Assembly: GCF_028613635.1 (NCBI RefSeq) | Contig: NZ_JAQRMY010000001.1 | Span: 291,778-355,777, forward strand | From: Devosia sp. ZB163 | GTDB taxonomy: Bacteria; Pseudomonadota; Alphaproteobacteria; Rhizobiales; Devosiaceae | Reading direction: 5' to 3' | DNA: 64,000 nucleotides | Shown: positions 10,151-19,153 of the stretch, piece by piece | How positions within the stretch are numbered: the first letter of the stretch is position 1 | Layout: every line of letters starts with the position of its first letter | Position numbers and translations under genes: made by a program | The notes under the pieces: generated by a model | What the model was told of the DNA's origin: nothing | The model's database searches: none | The model's input: only the letters and a program-made list of their open reading frames with translations

Positions 10151-10181
10151 ACAAAAAGGCCGCCCCAGCGGAGCGGCCCTT
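10151..10181 (-). terminator. intrinsic terminator after cheW
   Basis: On the minus strand a GC-rich hairpin (GGCCGC arms, one bulged base) is followed by five T. It lies 24 bases past the cheW stop and separates the chemotaxis transcript from the SOS operon. Confidence 0.7.
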
Positions 10182-10204
10182 TGGAACTTCACGACAGACC
10201 GGCC

Positions 10205-10693
10205 TCAGCCGTCCATCTTGGCGCCCGACACCACCGCGTGCAGGTCGATCAGGCCGACCATGCGGCTGTCATGGGTCACGATGCCGTTGAGCAGCTCGGT
10301 GTCGATCGAGTTGCCCTCGGGTACATGGTGGATGTCTTCCTTGGCCACGGTGAGAATGTCGCTCACCGCGTCGACGAGTATGCCGACCCACTTCTCGCCC
10401 ACCGACATGACGACCACGACGTGATTCTTGGTCGGCGAGGTCTGGCCTTCGCCGAAGCGGGCGCGCAGGTCGAAGATCGGCACGATCGTGCCGCGCAGGT
10501 TGATCACCCCGCGCACGAACTCGCGGGTATTGGGAAGCGGCGTCGCGCCGTTCCAGGCCCGGATCTCGCGCACCGTGGTGATCTCGACGCCGTAGGTCTG
10601 CTCGCCGATCGAGAAGGCGATCAGCTGCAGGCTGTTGGCGGTCTGGGCCGCGGAGCCGCCCGAAATGTCGTCCTTGAATGCCAGGGCTTCCAT
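10205..10693 (-). CDS. cheW: chemotaxis adaptor CheW
   Basis: A 162-residue CheW scaffold that links receptors to the CheA kinase at the inner membrane. The SH3-like CheW fold is visible from QLIAFSIGEQTYGVEITTVREI through LPNTREFVRGVINLRGTIVPIFDLRARFG, which holds the conserved GVINLRG-x-I-x-P-x-x-D motif. The short N-terminal tail and compact size fit a stand-alone CheW. It is the last gene of cheS-cheY-cheA-cheW, separated from cheA by about 55 bases and followed by a terminator. No receptor gene is present in the window. Confidence 0.93.
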   Translation of the reverse strand: MEALAFKDDISGGSAAQTANSLQLIAFSIGEQTYGVEITTVREIRAWNGATPLPNTREFVRGVINLRGTIVPIFDLRARFGEGQTSPTKNHVVVVMSVGEKWVGILVDAVSDILTVAKEDIHHVPEGNSIDTELLNGIVTHDSRMVGLIDLHAVVSGAKMDG

Positions 10694-10748
10694 GGTCTTG
10701 TGCCTTTCCTGCCGGCCTCCTGGCCGGCTTCAGTTTCCCGGCGCGGGC

Positions 10749-13016
10749 CTAGGCCGCGCTCTTGTGATGCGATGTCTGCGATGATTTGAGGCCCTGCACG
10801 TCGACGATCAGCGCCACGTTGCCGTCGCCCAGGATCGTGCCGCCGGCGATGCCCTCGATCGACTGGAAGTTCTCCTCCAGCGATTTGATCACCACCTGCT
10901 GCTGGCCGATGATGTCGTCGACGATCAGCGCCACCTTCACCCCACCCTCGGCCTCGCAGAGAACGACGAACCGGTTGTCGCGCTCCACATCGGTCGTCAT
11001 GGCGAAGCGCGAGGCGAGGTCGACGACCTGCACATACTCGCCGCGCACCTGCAGCACCTGCCCGCCGGTGGGCATGCGCGAGAACTTGGCACGGGCGCAC
11101 TGGATCGTCTCGACGATCGAGCTCAGCGGAATGACGTAGGGGCTGCCGGCAACCTTCACCAGCATCACGTCGAGCACGGCGAGCGTCAGCGGTAGCCGCA
11201 GCGTCATCCGCGTGCCCTTGCCCGGCCAGCTCTTCACATGCACCGAGCCGCCGATCTTCTTGATGTTGGACAGGACCACGTCCATGCCCACGCCGCGGCC
11301 GGAAATGTCGCTGATCGCCTCGGCCGTCGAGAAGCCGGGAGCAAAGATCAGCTGGTCGATCTGGTCGTCGCTCAGCGTCTGTTCGGGGCCGACAACACCA
11401 CGGTCACGCGCCACCTGCAGCACGCGCTCGCGGTTGATGCCGCCGCCATCGTCCTCGACCGCGATCAGGATGTTGCCGCCCGCCTGCTCGGCCGAGAGGC
11501 GGATTGCTCCGCCCTCGGTCTTGCCTGCGGCGAGCCGCTTTTCCGGGCTCTCGATGCCGTGGTCGGCCGAGTTGCGGATCATATGGGTCAGGGGGTCGGA
11601 AAGCTGCTCGATGATCGTCTTGTCGATCTCGGTATTCTCGCCGATCGTCTCGAGCCGGATCTTCTTGCCGGTCTTGGTCGCCAGCTCGCGCACGAGGCGC
11701 GGCATGCGAGAGAACACCGTCTTCACCGGTTGGGCGCGGATCGACATCACCGAGTCCTGCAGGCCCCGGGTGGTCTGCGCCAGCACTTCGAGACCGCGCA
11801 CCAGTTCCTGGTAGCGGGCGCGTAGCGTCTCATCCATCTGCTGGGTGAGCATCGACTGGGTGATCACCAGCTCGCCCACCATGTTGACCACGCGGTCGAT
11901 CTTGTCGAGGTCGACGCGGATCGACTGCACGCCGTTGCGGCGGTCCTCGACGCCCGAGCGCCGGTCGTTCTCGCCCTCGAACTCATGATGCTCGGCCGCG
12001 GCCTGCTTGAGCGGGGTCGGCATCACCGGCGGGGCAGCCTTGAGCACCGGCTTCATGCTGTCGGCAAGCTCGGCAAAGCTCAGCACCGGCGCCAGCTCAA
12101 GTTCTTCTTCCGCGATCGCGGGTTCGGCCGCGAATTCGGCAAAGCTCGGCATGGCCTCGATCTCGGCGTCCAGCGCCTCTTCTTCCACCACCGGGGCGGC
12201 GCCGCGCACGATCTCGAGATCGCAATTGCCCTCGACGAACTCGAACACCTCGGCGATCGCCGCTTCCGACGCCGTCTCGGAGCGGAGCGTGATCTCCCAG
12301 CTGCAATAGACCCCGAACGGCTCGAAATCGTTGAGCGGCGGAACCTCGTCGATGATGGCCCGGACGTTCGTCTCGCCCAGTGTCGCCAGCTCGCGGAAGA
12401 GCAGCAGCGGGTCATTCGCCCGCGCGTAGAGCTCGGAATGGGGCGTGAAGCGGATGGTCCAGGCGCCCATCTCGGGCAGGAGCGGTGGCGCCTCGAAGGC
12501 GTCGTCGATAATCGCGATGTCGAGCGGCTCGGCGAATTCGGACGGATCGTCCTCGGCGCCGGCGATGTTCACCATCACCGGCACGAAGTCGATGTCGAAC
12601 TCCTCCAGCGGCTCGCCGGCCATGTCGGGATCACCCGAGGTCAGCGCGTCGAACTGCTGCTTCTCGTGGTCGCCATAGCCCGCTTCGAGCGCCGTGCCAT
12701 CCTTGGCGGCCGCGACAAAGTCGGCGACGATGTCGTTGGCGCGGATGCAGAGCACGGCCACGGAGTCCGAAAGCTCCACCCGCCCGTCGCGGACGTGGTC
12801 GAGCAGCGTCTCATAGGCATGGGCGAACGCAACCAGCGCCTGGAAGCCGAAAGCGCCGCCACCGCCCTTGATCGAGTGGATGGCGCGGAACACCGCGTTC
12901 AGCCGGTCGCTCGAGCGATCGCCCTCCTCGATGGCCGCGAACTGCTCCTCCAGTTCGAGCAGCAACTCGGAGCATTCGTCGAAATAGGTCGCCTTGAAGT
13001 CGTCGAGGTCGCTCAT
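10749..13016 (-). CDS. cheA: chemotaxis histidine kinase CheA
   Basis: A 755-residue CheA. The P1/Hpt domain has the phosphorylated histidine in FRAIHSIKGGGGAFGF (His47). A long acidic region with the P2 (CheY-binding) part follows. Then come the dimerisation helices (DKIDRVVNMVGELVITQS), the HATPase with N box HMIRNSADHGIE, G1 box EDDGGGINR and G2 region GFSTAEAISDISGRGVGMDVV, and a C-terminal CheW-like regulatory domain. It phosphorylates CheY to control the flagellar motor. It lies downstream of cheS and cheY and upstream of cheW on one transcript. Confidence 0.95.
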   Translation of the reverse strand: MSDLDDFKATYFDECSELLLELEEQFAAIEEGDRSSDRLNAVFRAIHSIKGGGGAFGFQALVAFAHAYETLLDHVRDGRVELSDSVAVLCIRANDIVADFVAAAKDGTALEAGYGDHEKQQFDALTSGDPDMAGEPLEEFDIDFVPVMVNIAGAEDDPSEFAEPLDIAIIDDAFEAPPLLPEMGAWTIRFTPHSELYARANDPLLLFRELATLGETNVRAIIDEVPPLNDFEPFGVYCSWEITLRSETASEAAIAEVFEFVEGNCDLEIVRGAAPVVEEEALDAEIEAMPSFAEFAAEPAIAEEELELAPVLSFAELADSMKPVLKAAPPVMPTPLKQAAAEHHEFEGENDRRSGVEDRRNGVQSIRVDLDKIDRVVNMVGELVITQSMLTQQMDETLRARYQELVRGLEVLAQTTRGLQDSVMSIRAQPVKTVFSRMPRLVRELATKTGKKIRLETIGENTEIDKTIIEQLSDPLTHMIRNSADHGIESPEKRLAAGKTEGGAIRLSAEQAGGNILIAVEDDGGGINRERVLQVARDRGVVGPEQTLSDDQIDQLIFAPGFSTAEAISDISGRGVGMDVVLSNIKKIGGSVHVKSWPGKGTRMTLRLPLTLAVLDVMLVKVAGSPYVIPLSSIVETIQCARAKFSRMPTGGQVLQVRGEYVQVVDLASRFAMTTDVERDNRFVVLCEAEGGVKVALIVDDIIGQQQVVIKSLEENFQSIEGIAGGTILGDGNVALIVDVQGLKSSQTSHHKSAA

Positions 13017-13068
13017 GAGGTAGTCACGAACCCTTCTGGGTTGGTCCTGAAGGCAGTTCTGCCGGTGA

Positions 13069-13428
13069 TCAGTGCACGACGCGGTGGATGACCGAGATCA
13101 GCTTCTCGGGGTCGAACGGCTTGACGATCCAGCCGGTGCCGCCCGCCGCGCGGCCCTGGTCGCGCTTGTCCTGGCTGGTCTCGGTGGTGAGGATCAGGAT
13201 GGGCAGCGCGTTGTGCACGCCCGAGGCCCGCACCTGCTTGATGAACTCGATCCCGTCCATCACCGGCATGTTGATGTCGGTGATCACGACATCGACGCTC
13301 TCGTTCTTGAGCACGTCGAGGCCCTGCTGGCCGTCCTCGGCCTGCAGCACCTCGAAACCGGCATTGCTCAGCGTATGGTGCAGCATCGCGAGGATGGTCC
13401 GCGAGTCGTCCACCGTAAGTACGCGCAT
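13069..13428 (-). CDS. cheY: chemotaxis response regulator CheY
   Basis: A 119-residue single-domain receiver. The acidic pair D7/D8, phospho-acceptor D51 (VVITDINMPVMDG), the T-x-E segment at LTTETS and the invariant lysine in WIVKPFDP are all present, so it should be phosphorylated by CheA. There is no output domain. By position between the STAS gene and cheA it corresponds to CheY1 of rhizobial operons, which often acts as a phosphate sink while a second CheY drives the motor. That role is inference from gene order. Confidence 0.93.
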   Translation of the reverse strand: MRVLTVDDSRTILAMLHHTLSNAGFEVLQAEDGQQGLDVLKNESVDVVITDINMPVMDGIEFIKQVRASGVHNALPILILTTETSQDKRDQGRAAGGTGWIVKPFDPEKLISVIHRVVH

Positions 13429-13430
13429 GA

Positions 13431-13721
13431 TTATCCTTCCATTATCCCTGCGAACCGGCCCCCAAGACCGAGACGCGACACCGCGGCGCGAAAAGCTTCG
13501 CTCGGCGCGGTGACCTTGAAACCGAAATTGTTGCGGCGCGCCGTTTCGGCAGCGCTCAGCAGCAGGAACAGGGCATTGGTCGCGATGCGCTCAGTCCCCG
13601 AGCACGCGACTCTCACTTCGCCCGACTCGACGGCATCGACCAGCTCGTCCCGAATGGGATCGAGCGCGTCGAGATCGACGATTGCCGGCAAGGCAATGGT
13701 TCTGCTGCTTGGCTCTGCCAT
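13431..13721 (-). CDS. STAS-domain chemotaxis protein (CheS-like)
   Basis: A 96-residue STAS-like protein with alternating strands and helices (IVDLDALDPIRDELVDAVESG, TNALFLLLSAAETARRNNFGFKV). The ATG start is preceded by GGGGA; a TTG six codons earlier is possible. Size and position immediately before cheY-cheA resemble the small protein (CheS) that in Sinorhizobium binds CheA and speeds CheY1 dephosphorylation. The cheY start follows the stop by two bases, so the two are translationally coupled. Confidence 0.75.
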   Translation of the reverse strand: MAEPSSRTIALPAIVDLDALDPIRDELVDAVESGEVRVACSGTERIATNALFLLLSAAETARRNNFGFKVTAPSEAFRAAVSRLGLGGRFAGIMEG

Positions 13722-13801
13722 GGACTGGCTGTCCCCCAACCGACTGGTCCGGGCGTGAGCATCCGATGGAACGGTTTAAGAAGTGATAATCCGCGCCCGA
13801 T

Positions 13802-14827
13802 TCAGGCTATTTGGCCGGCTCCGACCACGGCCTGGATCGAGCCGGTGTCGACACCCTCGAGCGTTCGCGGCCGCCACTGTGGTCGCTGGTCCTTGTCGAC
13901 CAGCACGGCCCGCACGCCCTCGGCGAAATCCGGCAGCCGCGACAGGTACTTCGCGAGCCTCAGGTCGAGCGCCAGCACGTCGGTGACATCGGCCATGCGC
14001 CGCGCCGCCTGGTGGCTCTCGAGGATGGCGACCAGACTTGTGGGCGACCGCAACGGCAATTGCGCCAGCTGCGGATCGGCACCGGCCAGCCGGACGATCG
14101 TATCGGCATCGGTCCAGTCGAGCCCAACGTGCCTGTCGGCCGCGGCGCACAGCACCGCCTCGCCCAGCGGCGCCATCTCGACCTGCATGAGCGCTCCCAG
14201 CGCCGCCTCGACACGCGCCGCCCCGGCCGCCGCGATCACTCCCGCTCGCACCGCCTCGATCCGCTCCGGCCGGATCGCGCAGTCGGCAAGCCCGAGCGCA
14301 ATGGCATCGGCGGCACCGGCCGGCAAGCCCGACATGGCGAAGGCCAGGGCCCGGTGCGGCTGGGCCTTGCCCAGGATGTAGTTGACCCCCACGTCGCAGA
14401 CGAACCCGATGGCCGCCTCGGGCATGGCAAAGCGCGCCTCGGTGGTGGTGAAACGGAACGTGCAGTGCCCCGCGATCCCGATCCCGCCGCCCATGATGAT
14501 GCCATGCGTCAGCGCCACCAGCGGTTTGGGATAACGCGCTATGACGCCGTTCATGTAATACTCGGCGGCAAAGAACGCGTCGCCCACTTCGGGCTGGCCG
14601 GCCACCACCGCCTGCCGGATCGCGCGGACGTCGCCGCCCGAGCAGAAGCCGCGCGGGCCGCGGCCCTCGAACAGCACCAGCCGGATATCCGCATCGTCGC
14701 GCCACAGCTCGAGCGCGCGCGTGATCCCGTCGATCATCTCGAGGCTCAGCGCATTGATAGCCTCGGGCCGGTTGAGGGCGATGATCCCCAGGTTCCCCTC
14801 GCGAATCACATCGAGCTGGCCGGTCAT
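13802..14827 (-). CDS. 3-hydroxyisobutyryl-CoA hydrolase (crotonase family)
   Basis: A 341-residue enoyl-CoA hydratase/isomerase-family protein of the ECH_2 type, longer than simple crotonases (about 260). The start IIALNRPEAINALS, the oxyanion-hole segment GRGPRGFCSGGDVRAI, and GIIMGGGIGIAGHCTFRFTTTEARFAMPE are characteristic of 3-hydroxyisobutyryl-CoA hydrolase, which releases 3-hydroxyisobutyrate in valine breakdown. The partner dehydrogenase is not adjacent. It is divergent from the NAD-binding oxidoreductase, with 44 bases between the two start codons. Another acyl-CoA substrate is possible. Confidence 0.8.
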   Translation of the reverse strand: MTGQLDVIREGNLGIIALNRPEAINALSLEMIDGITRALELWRDDADIRLVLFEGRGPRGFCSGGDVRAIRQAVVAGQPEVGDAFFAAEYYMNGVIARYPKPLVALTHGIIMGGGIGIAGHCTFRFTTTEARFAMPEAAIGFVCDVGVNYILGKAQPHRALAFAMSGLPAGAADAIALGLADCAIRPERIEAVRAGVIAAAGAARVEAALGALMQVEMAPLGEAVLCAAADRHVGLDWTDADTIVRLAGADPQLAQLPLRSPTSLVAILESHQAARRMADVTDVLALDLRLAKYLSRLPDFAEGVRAVLVDKDQRPQWRPRTLEGVDTGSIQAVVGAGQIA

Positions 14828-14871
14828 CTCTCAGGTTCCCATGTTGCCGCCCGGGTGGTAGAGCACCGCCC

Positions 14872-16215
14872 ATGAAGGCCATCAACCCCCCGACTCCGCT
14901 CACCAATGTGCATCTCACGGGCATCGCCCGTGATCTCAAGGCGCGTGCCGATGCCGGCAAGCCGATCCGCATAGGCGTCATCGGTTCGGGCGAGATGGGG
15001 ACCGATCTCGTCACCCAGGGTGGCCTGATGCGCGGCATCGAAGTCGCCGCCATCGCAACCCGCCGCCCGCACACCGCCCGCGCCGCCATGGCCATCGCCT
15101 ATGGCGACGACGAGCACGCCGTCGAGGCCGATACCCAGTCCAAGGTTTCCGCCGCCATCGAGGCCGGCAAGATGGCCGTCACCTCCGCCGAGACGCTGGT
15201 CCAGAACCCGCTGATCGACGTCGTCATCGATGCCACCGGCAAGCCCGGCGTCGCCGCCGACTACTGTCTGACCGCGATGGAGCACGGCAAGCACCTCGTG
15301 ATGATGAACGTCGAGGCCGACGTCACCATCGGCCCGTACCTCAAGCAGCAGGCCGACCGCCTCGGCGTCATCTACTCCGTCGGCGCCGGCGACGAACCTT
15401 CCAGCTGCATGGAGCTCATCGAGTTCGCCACCGCGCTCGGCTACCGGATCGTCTCGGCCGGCAAGGGCAAGAACAACCCGCTCAATCACGACGCGGTTCC
15501 CGACGACTATCGCGAGGAAGCCATCCGCCGGAACATGAACCCGCGCATGCTGGTCGAGTTCGTCGATGGGTCCAAGACCATGGTGGAGATGGCCTGCATC
15601 GCCAACGCCACTGGCCTCGTCCCCGATATCCCGGGCATGCACGGCCCCAAGGCCGACCGCGACGACATGGCCAAGGTCCTGATCCCCAAGGCCGATGGCG
15701 GCGTGCTCAACAAGAAGGGCGTCGTCGACTACACCATCGGCAAGGGCGTCGCCCCCGGCGTCTTCGTCATCGTCGAGGCCGAGCATCCGCGCATCATCGA
15801 GCGCATGGACGACCTGCATGTCGGCAAGGGTCCGTACTACGCCCTGTTCCGCCCCTACCACCTGACTTCGCTCGAAGTGCCGCTGACCGCTGCCCGCATC
15901 ATGCTCTACGGCAAGCCCGACATGGTGCCGCTGCCCAACCCGGTCGCCGAAGTCTGCGCTGTCGCCAAGCGTGACCTCGCAGTGGGCGAAACCTTCGATG
16001 CCATCGGCGAGACCTGCTACCGCAGCTTCATCCTGACGGTCGAGGACGCCCGCCGCCAGCAGGCCGTCCCGGTCGGCCTCCTCGAAGGCGGCAAGGTCAC
16101 TGCCCCGGTCAAGAAGGGCGAGCTTCTCACCCGCGCCAACGCCACCCCCGACCAGACCACCCGTCTCTACGCCCTGCGCCAGCGCCAGGACCAGATGTTC
16201 GACCTCAACGCCTGA
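14872..16215 (+). CDS. NAD(P)-binding oxidoreductase with SAF domain
   Basis: A 447-residue homoserine-dehydrogenase-like protein. A Rossmann nucleotide site is seen at IRIGVIGSGEMG (residues about 33-44), followed by VVIDATGKPGVAADYC and the catalytic-type region SAGKGKNNPLNHDAVPDDY. The C-terminal 100 residues resemble a SAF domain (DLAVGETFDAIGETCYRS, VKKGELLTRANA). Members of this family are found in sugar-acid catabolic loci, but the exact substrate is not known to me. It stands alone, divergent from the hydrolase and convergent with the sulfotransferase gene. Confidence 0.75.
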   Translation: MKAINPPTPLTNVHLTGIARDLKARADAGKPIRIGVIGSGEMGTDLVTQGGLMRGIEVAAIATRRPHTARAAMAIAYGDDEHAVEADTQSKVSAAIEAGKMAVTSAETLVQNPLIDVVIDATGKPGVAADYCLTAMEHGKHLVMMNVEADVTIGPYLKQQADRLGVIYSVGAGDEPSSCMELIEFATALGYRIVSAGKGKNNPLNHDAVPDDYREEAIRRNMNPRMLVEFVDGSKTMVEMACIANATGLVPDIPGMHGPKADRDDMAKVLIPKADGGVLNKKGVVDYTIGKGVAPGVFVIVEAEHPRIIERMDDLHVGKGPYYALFRPYHLTSLEVPLTAARIMLYGKPDMVPLPNPVAEVCAVAKRDLAVGETFDAIGETCYRSFILTVEDARRQQAVPVGLLEGGKVTAPVKKGELLTRANATPDQTTRLYALRQRQDQMFDLNA

Positions 16216-16237
16216 GACGGGTTCCGGCCGAGCTTCT

Positions 16238-16936
16238 CTAGGTCCGCGGGTCGCCGTATCCCAGCAGTGCCATTGCGGCGGCGTTGCCGGGGCGCGACCA
16301 GAACAGCTCGTGCAACTCGTCCGGAAGCTCATCACGGTGCGAACCGACGATGCCGCGTCGGAAGAACAGCGCATCCCTCTCCCGCAGCGCGGCGAAATCA
16401 GGCGCTTCTCCACCCTCGATCGGCTGGATTTCCGGCAGCAGCGCAGTCATCGCCTCGGTCACACTGCGGACCGGATCGGCAATCAGATCGTCGTAGCGCA
16501 GCACCATCCGATGACCGGCCGCGGGCCGCATCCAGCTCAGTACATTGGCGCCCCAGCCGCCGGTGCCGGTCGGCGTATCGCGCTCGACTATCTCGCGCAG
16601 CCGCGCTTCGAACTGCGAGGGTTCGTCCTCGCTCATCATCCGCGCCCACGACACCAGGCTGTCCCGCCCGTCCCGCACCAGGCAGATCGCCCTGTCGCCC
16701 TCTTCGACGTCGAGGTCGCGCTGGCGGTGCGTCTTGACGAAGTGCACGGTGCTCGAGGCGCGCGTCGCCGCATAGCTCGCCGATCGCTCTTCGTATCCGA
16801 CAAACCGCTCCCCGAGCCGTCGCGCGACTCCGTCGACATCGTAGACGGTCGAACTGCGCACCCCGTAGAGCCGGCTCAGCAGAATACGCAGGAACGTATT
16901 GCCTGACCGTGGAAACGACGCGAGCCAGACGATCAC
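16238..16936 (-). CDS. sulfotransferase-domain protein
   Basis: A 232-residue PAPS-dependent sulfotransferase-like protein. The 5'-phosphosulfate-binding loop is visible at the N-terminus (ASFPRSGNTFLR, residues 6-17) and the 3'-phosphate-binding segment at VRDGRDSLVSW (near residue 86). It ends with the usual helix around LHELFWSRPGNAAAMALLGYG. Acceptor unknown. The GTG start lies one base after the stop of the upstream oxidoreductase (TGAGGTG), implying translational coupling. Confidence 0.8.
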   Translation of the reverse strand: MIVWLASFPRSGNTFLRILLSRLYGVRSSTVYDVDGVARRLGERFVGYEERSASYAATRASSTVHFVKTHRQRDLDVEEGDRAICLVRDGRDSLVSWARMMSEDEPSQFEARLREIVERDTPTGTGGWGANVLSWMRPAAGHRMVLRYDDLIADPVRSVTEAMTALLPEIQPIEGGEAPDFAALRERDALFFRRGIVGSHRDELPDELHELFWSRPGNAAAMALLGYGDPRT

Positions 16937-16937
16937 C

Positions 16938-17918
16938 TCAGCTCCCCCGCAACGCGATCTTCCCCAGCCGCCCCTTCGTATTGCTGGCCTCGGCCGCTTC
17001 CGCCGCCTGATCCAGTCCGAACACCTCGGCGATCGGCAGCTTCAGTTCGCCCTTCGCCGCCTTCTGCACGAACTCGATCAGGGCCCCGCGGATCTGCTCC
17101 GGCGTGTGGAAGGTCGAGGGCTTCGCCGCCCAGAAGCCTTTGACGATGGCGCGCTTGAACAAGAGGTTGTCGGCACTGATCTGCACCGGCCGCCCGCTCA
17201 GCGCCCCGAACGAGACGAGCCAGCCTTCGTCGGCGACGAGATCCATGAGCTCGTCCGAGGCACGTCCGGCGATCGAATCCAGCGCCCGCCTGATCGGCGC
17301 GCCCCCGGTGATCGCCCGCGCGCGCTCCTGCCAGTCTTCATGCTCGGTCGAAACCGCGTCGCCGATGCCTTCGGCGGCGAGTTCGGCAATCGCCGCCTCG
17401 CGTCGCACCACGTTCAGCACGCGCACGCCACGCTCTTCGGCGAGCTTGGCAATGATCTTGCCCACTGCGCCGTTGGCCGCGTTCTGGACGATCCACTCTC
17501 CCGCCGAGACTTCGAGTTCGCCCAGCAGCCGCCAGGCGCTCAGCGGCATCGAGACCAGCTGGCAGGCCGTCGCATCGTCGACGCTGTCCGGCACCGGCAC
17601 CAGCGAGGCGGCGTTGCCGATATAGTACCCGGCCCAGGTGGCGCTCCCGCCGCCCGTCACGCGTTGGCCGACCGCCAGGTTGGTAACTCCCTCGCCCAGC
17701 TTGTCCACCACGCCCATCGCCTCGGTACCGGGCACATGCGGCAGCGGCGGCTTGTAGCCGTAGTGACCGGTTACGATCATCAGATCGTGGTTATGGATCG
17801 GCGACAGCACCATCTTCACCCGCACATGTCCGGGCCCGGGCTCCGGCAACGGCCGCTCCTCGACATGCAGCACATTTCGCGGGCTGCCAAACTCGTCGAA
17901 CACCACTGCCTTCATCAT
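16938..17918 (-). CDS. zinc-type alcohol dehydrogenase-like (MDR) oxidoreductase
   Basis: A 326-residue medium-chain dehydrogenase/reductase. The GroES-like half has LHVEERPLPEPGPGHVRVKM and HVPGTEAMGVVDKLGEGV, and the nucleotide-binding half contains NAANGAVGKIIAKLAEERGVRVLNVV. Catalytic zinc cysteines are missing, so it is closer to quinone oxidoreductase or enoyl reductase members that use NADPH without zinc. Substrate unknown. Its first ATG overlaps the stop of the LysR remnant just upstream, suggesting that the ancestral neighbour was a co-oriented LysR regulator. It is coupled downstream to the sulfotransferase. Confidence 0.82.
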   Translation of the reverse strand: MMKAVVFDEFGSPRNVLHVEERPLPEPGPGHVRVKMVLSPIHNHDLMIVTGHYGYKPPLPHVPGTEAMGVVDKLGEGVTNLAVGQRVTGGGSATWAGYYIGNAASLVPVPDSVDDATACQLVSMPLSAWRLLGELEVSAGEWIVQNAANGAVGKIIAKLAEERGVRVLNVVRREAAIAELAAEGIGDAVSTEHEDWQERARAITGGAPIRRALDSIAGRASDELMDLVADEGWLVSFGALSGRPVQISADNLLFKRAIVKGFWAAKPSTFHTPEQIRGALIEFVQKAAKGELKLPIAEVFGLDQAAEAAEASNTKGRLGKIALRGS

Positions 17919-18042
17919 TCACGCTCCATGAAACCGGGCTCGCCTTCGAACCGCTTCGCCAGCACGCTGACGACCCCCGGGACCTTGGGGTGATGTCGCG
18001 GTTGGAGGGATAGACCGCGTTGATGCCGACTGACTGTATCCT
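17915..18042 (-). pseudogene. remnant of a LysR-family regulator (C-terminus only)
   Basis: Read on the minus strand, the DNA upstream of the MDR gene encodes SVGINAVYPSNRDIT, then after one missing base in a C run (plus-strand G tract 17987-17990) TPKVPGVVSVLAKRFEGEP, ending in a TGA that overlaps the MDR start. The pattern A-V-Y-P-S-N-R-x-x-x-P-K-V-x-x-x-x-x-x-L-x-x-R-F is the typical end of the LysR effector domain. Everything upstream, including the helix-turn-helix, is absent. The remnant is too short to function. Confidence 0.65.
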
Positions 18043-18115
18043 TCATTCGGGCAAAACCCTGACCAAACGGGACCTTCTATACTCGCCCTTCTGGAGTGAT
18101 GGCCCCGACCGACCG

Positions 18116-19105
18116 CTAGCGCGCCACCGCGTAGCTCCAGGCCAACGGGTTCGGCGACACCTTGCCGGGCTCGCGGCCGAGCACGTCGCGGATCAGATCG
18201 TCCAGCACGCGCTGCCCCGCAAAGGCGCTGGCGTTGAACCAGTACTCGCCGGCGAGGAAATGCAGCTCCCTGGCGTGCAGCTCGGCAAAGCGCGCCCCGA
18301 TCGGCGTCTCGAGCAGCATCTGGCGCGCATCCGACCCGGTCATGGCATAGACGAAGATATGGTCGGCCTCGATCTGGTCGATCTGCTCCAGCGACACCGG
18401 ATAGGCGAACGGCCCGCCCTGCGCGACCTTTGCCGCCGCCTCGGGCGCCAGCACCTGCGGCGCGAACCGCAAACCCGCCTCCAGCGCCAGCTCCGCCCCG
18501 AAGGTCTTGCTGGTGAACAGCCACAGCTGGGTCGGCGATTCCACCTGGACGAAGGTGAAGGTCGCAGGCGCATCACCCAGTGCCGCCCGGAATGCCACAA
18601 GGCGGGCATCGAGCGCCGCGTCCAGCGCCTGCTGTTCGGCCTGCTTGCCGAACAGTTCCGCCACCAGCGCCGGCACCTCGCGCCACGAGGTCGCCTTGTC
18701 GGGATCGATCGCCACCGTCGGCGCCAGCGCGCGGGCAAATCCGTTGGCCGCGTCCCAGTAGATCGAGGTGACGACGAGGTCCGGATCAGCGAGCAGCAGC
18801 AGCTCCCCGTTCATCTCCCAGGTGTTGCCGACTTCGGTCGCCTTGGGGTCGAGCCGCCCAGCAACGCCCGGGAAATCCTGCACCATGACGCTCGAATAGT
18901 AGCTCGTCGTCACCGACGGAATGTCGAGCGCCACCGCGAAGGCGATATTGCTGTCGATGAAGGCCACGCGTTGCGGATCGTCCGGCACGCACACGGGCTC
19001 CGCCAGCAGCCGGTGGGCGAACTGGTGGGTCCCCGGCCCGCACTCGGCCGCGCTCGCCTGCCCTCCGAGGAGGAGCACCGCCACCAATCCGGCCAGCATT
19101 CGCAT
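18116..19105 (-). CDS. periplasmic iron/siderophore-type binding protein
   Basis: A 329-residue ABC-transporter substrate-binding protein of the FecB/FhuD/BtuF class. It begins with a signal peptide (MRMLAGLVAVLLLGGQASA). The core has VAFIDSNIAFAVALDIPSVTT and LLLADPDLVVTSIYWDA in the first lobe, and YPVSLEQIDQIEADHIFVYAM in the second, the usual two-lobe pattern. The ligand is probably a ferric complex. No permease or ATPase of the matching importer type is beside it; the genes upstream encode an exporter. It begins 48 bases after the exporter permease stop and may be read through from it. Confidence 0.8.
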   Translation of the reverse strand: MRMLAGLVAVLLLGGQASAAECGPGTHQFAHRLLAEPVCVPDDPQRVAFIDSNIAFAVALDIPSVTTSYYSSVMVQDFPGVAGRLDPKATEVGNTWEMNGELLLLADPDLVVTSIYWDAANGFARALAPTVAIDPDKATSWREVPALVAELFGKQAEQQALDAALDARLVAFRAALGDAPATFTFVQVESPTQLWLFTSKTFGAELALEAGLRFAPQVLAPEAAAKVAQGGPFAYPVSLEQIDQIEADHIFVYAMTGSDARQMLLETPIGARFAELHARELHFLAGEYWFNASAFAGQRVLDDLIRDVLGREPGKVSPNPLAWSYAVAR

Positions 19106-19153
19106 CGGTGCCTCCGTCGAAACCCGGCGAGAGCTATGTCCTCCGGCGGCCCG

